A stretch of 13,614 nt of DNA, from contig CANJSR010000080.1 in assembly GCA_947476855.1 (NCBI GenBank), positions 1 through 13,614 of the forward strand, written 5' to 3'. Positions within the stretch are counted from its first letter, which is position 1; each line of letters opens with the position of its first letter. Positions 5,707-12,655 of the stretch are shown one piece after another. The notes beneath the pieces are model-generated. The model ran no database searches. It was not told the DNA's origin and was given only the letters and a program-made list of their open reading frames with translations. The stretch is from Acetobacteraceae bacterium. GTDB lineage: Bacteria > Pseudomonadota > Alphaproteobacteria > Acetobacterales > Acetobacteraceae. The position numbers and the translations under genes were made by a program.

Positions 5707-6637
5707 GCGGGGAGGCCGAACCCACGCCCCCTCTTCCCGTGAGGGACGGGAACCACGTCCACGCGCCGGCAGGCACGGTCGCCGCTCCCAAGCCCTCAAG
5801 GGGAGGGGGAGAAGAGGACCGGCTGGATTCCTCCTCACCACACTCATCGCGGGGTACACCTTCCTCTACGCCCCTATCGCCTTCCTGGTCGTGTTCAGCT
5901 TCAACGACTCCCGGCTGGTCACCACCTGGACCGGAGCCTCCACCCGCTGGTACGTCGCACTGTTCCAGAACGAGGCCCTGATCGACGCGGCCATCCTCTC
6001 CCTGCGGGTCGCCGCCGTCTCCGCCACCATCGCGACCATCATCGGCACCATGGCCGGGTTCGCGCTCGCGCGTTTCGGACACTTCGCTACGCGGGGGTCG
6101 TTCCAGGCGGCCCTCGCTGCCCCCCTCGTACTGCCCGAGGTCATCACCGGCCTGTCGCTGCTGTTGTTGTTCGTCTCCCTCGAACAGGCGATCGGCTGGC
6201 CGCGGGGCAGGGGGGAGCTGACCGTCACCCTCTCCCACGCGGCCCTCTCGGTCGCCTATGTCGCCGTCGTCATCCGCGCGCGCCTGGCCGAGGCCGGCAC
6301 GGGGCTGGAGGACGCGGCCGCCGACCTCTACGCCCCGCCCTGGCGCGTCTTGACGCGGATCACCCTGCCGCTGATGGCGCCGGCTTTGCTGTCGGGTTGG
6401 CTGCTGGCCTTCACCCTCTCGCTCGATGACGTGGTGATCGCGAGCTTCACCTCCGGCCCCGGGTCCTCGACCCTGCCGATGGTGGTCTTCTCCATGACCC
6501 GGATGGGCGTGACGCCCGAGCTTTACGCCCTCGCGACCGTGATCGCCGGGGCACTGGCGCTGGGCCTGGGCGGCCTGGCCGCGACACGCGCGCTGATCCG
6601 GCGTAGCCTGCCGGCAACGATGGGGAAACGGCCATGA
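5642..6637 (+). CDS. PotI-like polyamine ABC transporter permease lacking a proper start, possible pseudogene
   Basis: From about base 5828 the product closely follows E. coli PotI, the inner-membrane permease of the putrescine system. It includes YTFLYAPIAFLVVFSFNDS, then STRWY, PLVLPEVITGLSLLLLFV, the cytoplasmic EAA loop (EDAAADLYAPPWRVLTRITLP, from residue 223 of the open frame) and LAFTLSLDDVVIASF. About 269 residues are covered, against 281 for PotI, so only the first dozen or so are missing. No ATG, GTG or TTG lies in frame between 5642 and the first membrane segment. The ATG at 5642 is inside the amidohydrolase gene and would add about 60 arginine-rich residues encoded partly by a palindromic repeat. 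The EAA-loop glycine is replaced by Tyr230. No potF, potG or potH partner is adjacent. The stop overlaps the MBL gene start (ATGA). The family is certain; whether it is functional is doubtful. Confidence 0.65.
   Translation: MRRQICSTGPRRGSTACRRWRERGGRTHAPSSREGREPRPRAGRHGRRSQALKGRGRRGPAGFLLTTLIAGYTFLYAPIAFLVVFSFNDSRLVTTWTGASTRWYVALFQNEALIDAAILSLRVAAVSATIATIIGTMAGFALARFGHFATRGSFQAALAAPLVLPEVITGLSLLLLFVSLEQAIGWPRGRGELTVTLSHAALSVAYVAVVIRARLAEAGTGLEDAAADLYAPPWRVLTRITLPLMAPALLSGWLLAFTLSLDDVVIASFTSGPGSSTLPMVVFSMTRMGVTPELYALATVIAGALALGLGGLAATRALIRRSLPATMGKRP
5730..5817. repeat. Palindromic GC-rich repeat at the permease 5' end
   Basis: Nested inverted repeats bracket this segment. CCTCTTC (5730-5736) pairs with GAAGAGG (5811-5817), and TGAGGG (5740-5745) pairs with CCCTCA (5793-5798). 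This leaves a central stretch of 47 bases with further GC-rich complementarity. The composition (C/G runs with CCCTC and GAGGG blocks) is that of dispersed intergenic palindromes, unlike the coding sequence on either side. It lies between the amidohydrolase stop and the first permease membrane segment, where the permease start and N-terminus should be, and it has no stop codon in the permease frame. Confidence 0.6.
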
Positions 6638-7617
6638 ACGCACTGCAACCGGTGGATCGGATCGAAATCCAGGTGCTGGTCGACAATGTCACCGACAGCC
6701 TGTCCACCACGCCGTCCTTCGTGACGCGGGAGTGGTCGATCATCCAGCGCCTCGGCATGAAGCTGACCACCGGCGCTTCCTTGTGCTGCGCCAACCACGG
6801 TCTGGCCCTGATCATCACCGTCCACGGCCCAAACGGCAAACGCAGCATGCTGTTCGACGGCGGCCCGGTTGACTACGCGGTAGAGCGCAACGGCCTCCGC
6901 CTCGGCATCGATTTCGGCACGATCGAGGCCGCCATGCTCTCCCACGGCCACTGGGATCACGCCGGCGGCATCCCCCGTGCGCTTGGCCTGATCAACCAGG
7001 CGAATGGCGGGAAGGCGGTACCGCTGTATCTGCATCCGGGGATGTTCGGCTGGTACGGCCAGCGCCAGCCCGATGGCGGCGTGCTGCCGGCTGAACAGAT
7101 CCCGACGCCCGACCAATGGACGGCCTTCGGCGCCGACCCGATCGTGACGGCCGAACCCACGACCTGCCTCGACGACCAGTTCTTCGTCAGCGGGGAAATC
7201 CCCCGCGTCACCGGCTACGAGAAGGGCCTGCCCAGCCAGGTCCGCCTCGGCGATGACGGCGTATGGCGCCCCGATCCCCTGCTGATGGATGAGCGGTTCC
7301 TGGCCGTGCATCTGCGCGGCAAGGGCCTCGTGGTCTTCAGCGCCTGCTCCCACGCCGGGATCGTCAACGTGCTGCACCATGCCCGGGACGCCTTCCCCGA
7401 CGTGAAGCTGCATGCGGTGATGGGCGGGTTCCATCTGTCCGGCCAGACGGAGGCGATCATCCCCGACACGGTGCGCGACCTCGGCACCTTCGGCCTCGAC
7501 TATATGATTCCGGCCCATTGCACCGGCTGGCGGGCGGTCAACGCGATGGAGCGCGCCTATGGGGAGCGGGTGGTGGTCCCCTCCGCCGTGGGCAAGCGGT
7601 TCACCTTGCAGGCCTGA
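6634..7617 (+). CDS. MBL-fold metallo-hydrolase, COG1237 type
   Basis: The 327-residue protein has the metallo-beta-lactamase motif SHGHWDHAGG (103-112, zinc or iron ligands His104, His106, Asp108 and His109). Later ligand motifs are SACSHAGI (236-243), GGFHLSG (264-270) and PAHCTG (293-298). That pattern is typical of COG1237, often labelled 7,8-dihydropterin-6-yl-methyl-4-(ribofuranosyl)aminobenzene phosphate synthase after the archaeal enzyme. The label is rarely tested in bacteria, so I call only a cytosolic metal-dependent hydrolase. Its ATG overlaps the permease stop (ATGA), implying translational coupling. That coupling would be at risk if the permease is poorly translated. A short GC hairpin follows the stop. 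Confidence 0.85.
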   Translation: MNALQPVDRIEIQVLVDNVTDSLSTTPSFVTREWSIIQRLGMKLTTGASLCCANHGLALIITVHGPNGKRSMLFDGGPVDYAVERNGLRLGIDFGTIEAAMLSHGHWDHAGGIPRALGLINQANGGKAVPLYLHPGMFGWYGQRQPDGGVLPAEQIPTPDQWTAFGADPIVTAEPTTCLDDQFFVSGEIPRVTGYEKGLPSQVRLGDDGVWRPDPLLMDERFLAVHLRGKGLVVFSACSHAGIVNVLHHARDAFPDVKLHAVMGGFHLSGQTEAIIPDTVRDLGTFGLDYMIPAHCTGWRAVNAMERAYGERVVVPSAVGKRFTLQA

Positions 7618-7621
7618 TCCG

Positions 7622-7634
7622 CCCGGCCGCCGGG
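7622..7634 (+). terminator. Short GC hairpin after the MBL gene
   Basis: CCCGG (7622-7626) and CCGGG (7630-7634) form a 5-bp stem with a CCG loop, four bases after the MBL stop codon. No real T-run follows (only ATTTC), so it may be a weak terminator or a 3' stabiliser. Confidence 0.3.
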
Positions 7635-7654
7635 GCGATTTCGGCGCGTCGCGC

Positions 7655-7683
7655 TTGTTCCGGCGCGGCGCAGGGCTTATGCC
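7655..7683 (+). promoter_or_regulatory. Candidate promoter giving a leaderless ialB-family mRNA
   Basis: TTGTTC (7655-7660) and TATGCC (7678-7683) are separated by 17 bases. The expected transcription start, seven bases after the -10 hexamer, is the A of the ATG at 7690. No Shine-Dalgarno sequence precedes this ATG, which fits a leaderless transcript. The -10 match is modest, so this is tentative. Confidence 0.3.
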
Positions 7684-7689
7684 TTCGAC

Positions 7690-8259
7690 ATGCTCGCACG
7701 CGTGATTCTCTCCCTCGCCCCGTTGGTCATGGCACCCTTGGCCGTGGCTGTCCTGACCATGACCGCCCCGCCGGTATTGGCGCAGACCGCGCAGACTGCG
7801 CCGACCGCAAAGCCCGCGCCGAAGCCGGCCGGGCCTAAGCAGATCGGCAAGTTCGCCGACTGGACGGCGGCGACCTACCAGGAGGGTGGCGGCACGGTCT
7901 GCTATGCCTTTGTCCGCGCCCAGTCCTCGTCCCCCGCGGTGCCGAACCGCGGGCCCGTGATCCTGACCGTGACGCAGCGCGCCTCGGGCCGCGACGCCGT
8001 CGCCCTGGATGCCGGATTCACCTATGGCGCCAACGTGGCGGTCGTCGTGCAGATCGACCAGACCGGCCTCGATTTCTACACCGCGCAGCGCAACGCCTTC
8101 GCCCGCGACGGCAAGGCCGCCGTCGCCGCCTTGCAGAAGGGAAGCCGAGCGATTGCCCGGTCGCCTGGTCCGAAGGCGGTGCAGGTGACGGATACGTTCA
8201 GCCTGTCCGGCTTTTCCGACGCCTACAAGGCGATCAGCAAGGAATGTCCGCCCCGTTGA
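7690..8259 (+). CDS. Exported IalB-family protein
   Basis: The 189-residue protein starts with a signal peptide: a hydrophobic core at about residues 4-30 and probable cleavage after VLA (29-31). A Thr/Ala/Pro/Lys-rich linker follows, then an IalB-type domain (invasion-associated locus B) from about residue 52. Key features are FADWTA (55-60), TVCYAF (69-74), [30 protein letters not shown], and the closing segment [20 protein letters not shown]. Cys71 and Cys186 probably form a disulfide in the periplasm. IalB was named from Bartonella, but most alphaproteobacteria carry several copies and the general function is unknown, so an invasion role should not be assumed. The gene overlaps rlmN by 16 bases. 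It has no ribosome-binding site, and its own start may be leaderless. Confidence 0.8.
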   Translation: MLARVILSLAPLVMAPLAVAVLTMTAPPVLAQTAQTAPTAKPAPKPAGPKQIGKFADWTAATYQEGGGTVCYAFVRAQSSSPAVPNRGPVILTVTQRASGRDAVALDAGFTYGANVAVVVQIDQTGLDFYTAQRNAFARDGKAAVAALQKGSRAIARSPGPKAVQVTDTFSLSGFSDAYKAISKECPPR

Positions 8260-9431
8260 CCGATGTCATTGAACTGACGGAAGCCGAACGCGCCCGGGTC
8301 CTCGCGAAATCCGCGCTGTTCGACCCACCCACGCCGCAACTCGCTGACGGGCGGCGCGATATCGTGGGCCTCAGCCGGGAGGAGCTTGCGGCCGAGGTCG
8401 CGGCGATCGGAGAGGCGGCGTTCCGCGTCAAGCAGATCTGGCACTGGGTCTATCACCAGGGCGTGACTGATTTCGCGCGCATGTCCTCGATCGCCAGGCC
8501 GCTGCAGGAAAAGCTCGCCGAACGCTTCGTGATCGGGCGGCCCGAGGTCGCGCTGGCGCAGCTCAGTGAGGACGCGACCCGCAAGTTCCTGTTCCGCTTC
8601 CGCGACGGGCAGGAGGCCGAGACGGTCTATATCCCGGACCGGGACGAAGATCGCGGCGCGGTCTGCATCTCCTCCCAGGTCGGCTGCACCCTTTCGTGCC
8701 GGTTCTGCCACACGGGCACGCAGACGCTGGTCCGCAACCTGGGTTCGGCCGAGATCGTCGGCCAGTTCATGGCCGCGCGCGATGCCTATGGCGAATGGCC
8801 GTCGCCCAAGGGGGAGACCCCGCGGCTTTTGTCCACCATCGTACTGATGGGCATGGGCGAGCCGCTGTATAATTACGTCAACGTGGCCAAGGCGATGCGG
8901 ATCGTCATGGATCATGAAGGCATCGGCCTGTCGCGGCGGCGTATCACCCTGTCGACATCGGGTGTCGTGCCCATGATGGATCGTTGCGGAGAGGAGCTGG
9001 GCGTCAACCTGGCGGTATCGTTGCATGCGGTACGGGATGATCTGCGTGATGAGCTGGTGCCGCTCAATCGCAAATATCCGATCGCCGAACTGATCGCCGC
9101 CTGCCGCCGTTACCCCGGCGCATCGAATGCGCGTCGTATCACATTCGAGTATGTGATGTTGCGGGGCATCAACGACTCAGAGGCCGAGGCGCGCGAGCTG
9201 GTGCGGTTGATTTCCGGCCTGCCAGCGAAGGTCAATCTGATTCCGTTCAACCCCTGGCCTGGCAGCAAGTACGAACCAAGCAGCAACGCGGCGGTGGAGC
9301 GGTTTGCGAAGATTGTGAACGACGCTGGATTTTCCGCGCCCATCCGGACCCCGCGCGGACGCGATATCCTTGCGGCATGCGGACAATTGCGTACAGAAAG
9401 CCGGCGGGAGCGGCGCGCACCGGCCGCCTGA
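8244..9431 (+). CDS. rlmN: Dual-specificity RNA methyltransferase RlmN
   Basis: This 395-residue radical-SAM enzyme makes 2-methyladenosine at A2503 of 23S rRNA and at A37 of some tRNAs. [19 protein letters not shown] contains Cys141, equivalent to E. coli Cys118, and the iron-sulfur ligands Cys148, Cys152 and Cys155 (CxxxCxxC). [11 protein letters not shown] holds Cys379, equivalent to the methyl-carrying Cys355. The spacing from Cys141 to Cys379 matches E. coli within one residue. MGMGEPLYN and an RNA-binding N-terminal helical region ([14 protein letters not shown]) are also present. The start at 8244 lies inside the ialB-family gene, with AAGGA immediately before it, so it is probably coupled to that gene. 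The identification is secure. Confidence 0.96.
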   Translation: MSAPLTDVIELTEAERARVLAKSALFDPPTPQLADGRRDIVGLSREELAAEVAAIGEAAFRVKQIWHWVYHQGVTDFARMSSIARPLQEKLAERFVIGRPEVALAQLSEDATRKFLFRFRDGQEAETVYIPDRDEDRGAVCISSQVGCTLSCRFCHTGTQTLVRNLGSAEIVGQFMAARDAYGEWPSPKGETPRLLSTIVLMGMGEPLYNYVNVAKAMRIVMDHEGIGLSRRRITLSTSGVVPMMDRCGEELGVNLAVSLHAVRDDLRDELVPLNRKYPIAELIAACRRYPGASNARRITFEYVMLRGINDSEAEARELVRLISGLPAKVNLIPFNPWPGSKYEPSSNAAVERFAKIVNDAGFSAPIRTPRGRDILAACGQLRTESRRERRAPAA

Positions 9432-9489
9432 AAACGATTCGACTCCATGATGATCTCGGTGCGTTTGCGTTTGCGGTTCAACTGCTTCG

Positions 9490-9541
9490 CGTTCGTTCCG
9501 ATGTCCCGGTATGCGCGTGGGGTCGGGTCGCGGAACGAACG
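9490..9541. repeat. 11-bp perfect inverted repeat before the TauE/SafE gene
   Basis: CGTTCGTTCCG (9490-9500) and CGGAACGAACG (9531-9541) are perfect reverse complements around a 30-base spacer. They lie in the 184-base gap between rlmN and the permease, 75 bases before the latter's start. A smaller inverted repeat, GATTC-N5-GAATC (9547-9561), follows directly and contains TAGAAT (9555-9560), a possible -10 element. This could be a regulator site, a long hairpin in the leader, or an rlmN 3' structure. No T-tract follows. Confidence 0.5.
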
Positions 9542-9615
9542 ACGTAGATTCCATTAGAATCCTAGCGTGCCGATGGGATATGGTCCGGTCATCCGCCATA
9601 ACGGGGAGGGGCCTT

Positions 9616-10365
9616 ATGCCAACCGATTTTCTTTCACTCGTCGCGATTGGCTTTTTTGCCCAGTTGGTCGATGGCTCCCTGGGCATGGCCTTCGGATTGA
9701 TTTCAACCACGGCCATGCTGTCGCTGGGCATTCCGCCGGCGCAGGCCAGCGCCGCGGTGCATACGGCGGAGGTCGCGACGTCGGCGACATCGGGCATCGC
9801 GCATTTGTTGCACAAGAACATCGACTATAAGCTGTTCGTCACGCTCGGAATCGCCGGCATGTTTGGCGGCGTGCTGGGTGCCTATATCCTCTCGAACATC
9901 GATGGGCGTGCGATCCGACCCTTCGTGTCCGCCTATCTGCTGATCTGCGGCATGCTGATCGTCTTCAAGGCGATGCGCCTGGCCCCGACGAATGAGGACG
10001 CGAAGCCGGGTTATGCCGCGCCGCTGGGTCTGGTGGGCGGGTTCCTCGACGCGATCGGCGGGGGCGGTTGGGGGCCGTTGGTGACGTCCACCCTGATCGG
10101 TTCGGGGCATGCGCCGCGACGGGTCATTGGCTCGGTCAACGCCGCCGAGTTCCTGATTACCGTCGCCGTCGCCTCGACCTTTTTCATCGAGATCGGGATG
10201 GCGCACATGACCCACATCCTTGCGCTGATCATCGGCGGGGTGGCGGCGGCGCCGCTGGGCGCGATCTTCGTGCGATATGTCCCGGCGCACCGGTTGATGC
10301 TGATCGTGGGCGTGATCGTCTGCCTGCTCGCGGTGGTCCAGATCGTGCAGTCATTCAGACTTTGA
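9616..10365 (+). CDS. TauE/SafE-family membrane permease
   Basis: The 249-residue integral membrane protein has about eight hydrophobic segments in two similar halves, as expected for the TauE/SafE (DUF81) family. Family-typical stretches are GFFAQLVDGSLGMAFGLIS near the N-terminus and GFLDAIGGGGWGPLVTSTLIGSGHAPRRVIGSVNAAEF in the middle. Members export sulfite, sulfoacetate or other organic anions, and no neighbouring sulfur gene points to a substrate here. An earlier in-frame ATG exists at 9511, but GGGGAGGGG at 9603-9611 and the start of the membrane domain support 9616. The gene stands alone between rlmN and transketolase. The upstream inverted repeat suggests its own regulation. Confidence 0.87.
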   Translation: MPTDFLSLVAIGFFAQLVDGSLGMAFGLISTTAMLSLGIPPAQASAAVHTAEVATSATSGIAHLLHKNIDYKLFVTLGIAGMFGGVLGAYILSNIDGRAIRPFVSAYLLICGMLIVFKAMRLAPTNEDAKPGYAAPLGLVGGFLDAIGGGGWGPLVTSTLIGSGHAPRRVIGSVNAAEFLITVAVASTFFIEIGMAHMTHILALIIGGVAAAPLGAIFVRYVPAHRLMLIVGVIVCLLAVVQIVQSFRL

Positions 10366-10475
10366 CGAACCCTGTCTCTGTCCCTGGCTCTGGCGTGCGG
10401 GCGGGGATGCTGGTAGACAAAGCATGTCTGGCGAAACCGCAGGAGGGGACGCCTGAACCAACGCGAACCGGCAAC

Positions 10476-10496
10476 AGGCTTGCCCCAGGCAGGCCT
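10476..10496 (+). other. Strong hairpin between the permease and transketolase genes
   Basis: AGGCTTGCC (10476-10484) pairs with GGCAGGCCT (10488-10496) over nine positions, one of them G-U on the plus-strand RNA, around a CCA loop. It is followed by TACGCC rather than a T-run, so it is not a classical terminator. It sits 58 bases before the transketolase start, where a leader RNA structure or permease 3' end would lie. The rest of the 188-base gap (10366-10553) shows only a weak AGACA-N5-TGTCT repeat (10415-10429) and no clear promoter. Confidence 0.4.
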
Positions 10497-10553
10497 TACG
10501 CCTAAGAAGCGGCCCGCGCGGCGACCGGTAACGCCCGCGCGCGAGGAGACAGC

Positions 10554-12596
10554 ATGGCAGCCATTGATGACGGGTCTGTTGATACCTCGGTGCTGGCACG
10601 TCAGACCGAGATACTCAGCCGTCCGATGACCCCGGTCCGGCGCATGGCGGATGCTATCCGCGCCTTGTCGATCGACGCGGTGGAAAAGGCCAAGTCCGGC
10701 CACCCCGGTATGCCGATGGGCATGGCGGATGCCGCCACGGTGCTGTGGTCCCGCTTCCTGAAATTCGACGCGGCCGACCCGCGCTGGCCCGATAGGGACC
10801 GATTCGTCCTCTCCGCCGGCCATGGGTCGATGCTGCTGTATTCGCTGCTGCATCTCACCGGCCATGACGGCATGTCGATGGACGACCTGCGGAATTTCCG
10901 TCAGTTGCACTCTCCGGCCGCCGGCCATCCGGAGTTCGGGGAGCATCCGGCGATCGAGACCACGACGGGTCCGCTGGGCCAAGGCTTCGCGACCGCGGTA
11001 GGCATGGCGCTGGCCGAACGCCAGATGGCCGCGCGCTATGGCAAGTCGCTGGTCGATCACCGCACCTGGGTGATCGCGGGTGACGGCGACCTGATGGAAG
11101 GCGTCAGCCATGAGGCCGGCTCGATGGCCGGGCATCTTGGGCTGTCCAAGCTGACAGTGCTTTACGACGACAACCACATTTCGATCGACGGCGACACCAG
11201 CCTGTCCTGGTCGGAAGATATCCCCAAGCGATTCGCGGCCTATGGCTGGGCGGTGAAGCAGGTCGACGGGCATGACCCGGATGCGGTGGCTGCCGCCTTG
11301 TCCTTCGCGGTGCGTTCCAAGAAGCCGACCCTGATCGCTTGCCGCACCATCATCGGCCTGGGCGCGCCGACCAAGGCCGGCACCGCCGGTGTGCATGGTT
11401 CGCCCCTGGGGGCCGCCGAGGCCGCGGGCGCCAAGGCTGCTTTACATTGGGATGCCCCGCCTTTCACCGTTCCCGACGACATCGCCGAGCCCTGGCGGGC
11501 CGTGGGCGCGCGTGGCGCCGGCACGCGGCGGTCATGGCTGAAGCGCCTGGCCCGTCACAACCAGCGCTCGGAGTTTGAACGGGTGATGGCCGGCAAGCTG
11601 CCGGACAACTGGCACGAAGCCGTGGCCGAGATGAAGCAGGAGATCGCGACCAGCAAGCCGAAGATCGCCTCCCGTGCCGCCAGCCAGAAGGTGCTTGAAA
11701 CCCTCGTGCCCGCGACGCCGGAACTGTTGGGCGGGTCGGCCGACCTGACGGGGTCGAACCTGACCCTGGTCAAGGGCATGGGCTCGATCAGCAGCGGCAA
11801 CTACGGCGGCCGCTACATGCATTACGGCATCCGCGAGCACGCGATGGCCGCTGCCGCCAACGGCATGGCGCTGCATGGCGGCATCATCCCCTATACCGGC
11901 ACGTTCTTCGTCTTTACCGATTACATGCGGCCGGCGATTCGCCTCGGCGCCCTGATGCGTCAGCGGGTAATCCATGTGCTGACGCACGACTCGATCGGCC
12001 TGGGCGAAGATGGCCCGACGCATCAGCCGGTCGAGCATCTGGCCAGCCTGCGCGCCATGCCGAACGTGCATGTCTTCCGCCCCGCCGATACGCTGGAAAC
12101 GGCCGAGTGCTGGGAACTCGCGGTACGCCGAGCCGATGGCCCGAGCCTGCTGGTGCTGACGCGCCAGGCGCTGCCGGCACAGCGGAGCGACGCCGGAGAG
12201 AACCGATCGGCCCGCGGCGGCTACGTCCTGGCGGAAGCCGAGGGCACGCGCCAGGCCACGCTGATCGCCACCGGATCGGAAGTCGCGATCATGATGGATG
12301 CCCGCGCGCTGCTGGCGCAGGAGGGCATCCAGGTCGCGGTCGTGTCCCTGCCAAGCTGGGAACTGTTCGCCGCGCAGGACGAATCCTACCGCGCCGAGGT
12401 GCTCGGCACCGCCCCCCGCATCGGCATGGAAGCCGCCTGCTCCTTCGGTTGGGAGCGTTGGCTGGGTCCCGATGGCGTGTTCATCGGCATGCCAGGCTTT
12501 GGCGCCTCGGCGCCGGCCGAGGATCTCTATAAGCATTTCGGCATCACCGCCGAGGCGGCGGCCGCTTCTGTCCGCAAGAAGCTCGAACAGGCATAA
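10554..12596 (+). CDS. tkt: Transketolase
   Basis: The 680-residue thiamine-diphosphate enzyme transfers two-carbon ketol units between sugar phosphates in the pentose phosphate and Calvin cycles. It has AKSGHPGMPMGMADA (46-60, active-site His50), the GPLGQG loop (139-144), and the ThDP/Mg motif opening with GDGDLMEG (177-184) and ending in DDNHISIDG. GVHGSPLG (279-286) carries another substrate-contacting His. YGIREHAM (424-431) carries the ThDP-activating Glu428. THDSIGLGEDGPTHQPVEHL (477-496) marks the pyrimidine domain, and the C-terminal domain follows. GAGGAGA four bases before the ATG supports the start, although the first 24 residues are longer than in many homologues. A 59-base gap separates it from gap, so the two are probably one operon. 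Confidence 0.96.
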   Translation: MAAIDDGSVDTSVLARQTEILSRPMTPVRRMADAIRALSIDAVEKAKSGHPGMPMGMADAATVLWSRFLKFDAADPRWPDRDRFVLSAGHGSMLLYSLLHLTGHDGMSMDDLRNFRQLHSPAAGHPEFGEHPAIETTTGPLGQGFATAVGMALAERQMAARYGKSLVDHRTWVIAGDGDLMEGVSHEAGSMAGHLGLSKLTVLYDDNHISIDGDTSLSWSEDIPKRFAAYGWAVKQVDGHDPDAVAAALSFAVRSKKPTLIACRTIIGLGAPTKAGTAGVHGSPLGAAEAAGAKAALHWDAPPFTVPDDIAEPWRAVGARGAGTRRSWLKRLARHNQRSEFERVMAGKLPDNWHEAVAEMKQEIATSKPKIASRAASQKVLETLVPATPELLGGSADLTGSNLTLVKGMGSISSGNYGGRYMHYGIREHAMAAAANGMALHGGIIPYTGTFFVFTDYMRPAIRLGALMRQRVIHVLTHDSIGLGEDGPTHQPVEHLASLRAMPNVHVFRPADTLETAECWELAVRRADGPSLLVLTRQALPAQRSDAGENRSARGGYVLAEAEGTRQATLIATGSEVAIMMDARALLAQEGIQVAVVSLPSWELFAAQDESYRAEVLGTAPRIGMEAACSFGWERWLGPDGVFIGMPGFGASAPAEDLYKHFGITAEAAAASVRKKLEQA

Positions 12597-12655
12597 TCGT
12601 TTCACTGGTAACCGTGCGGGTCTGACCCCGGAACGTCAACGAAAGGACAATGGGC

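Noticed and set aside
5612..6643. Minus-strand open frame opposite the permease
   Set aside because: Low-complexity Gly/Arg/Asp/Gln composition typical of antisense frames; the plus strand matches PotI.
10415..10429. AGACA-N5-TGTCT as a LysR/CbbR-type site for the tkt-gap operon
   Set aside because: The arms are only 5 bp, no flanking half-sites fit, and no LysR-type regulator gene is nearby.
10011..11396. Minus-strand open frame (461 codons) under the TauE/SafE and transketolase genes
   Set aside because: It crosses two firmly identified genes and the gap between them, has His/Arg/Gly-rich composition and no domain.
12618..12628. GGGTC-T-GACCC palindrome between tkt and gap as a terminator
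   Set aside because: It cannot form a normal loop, has no T-run, and lies just before the gap ribosome-binding site.
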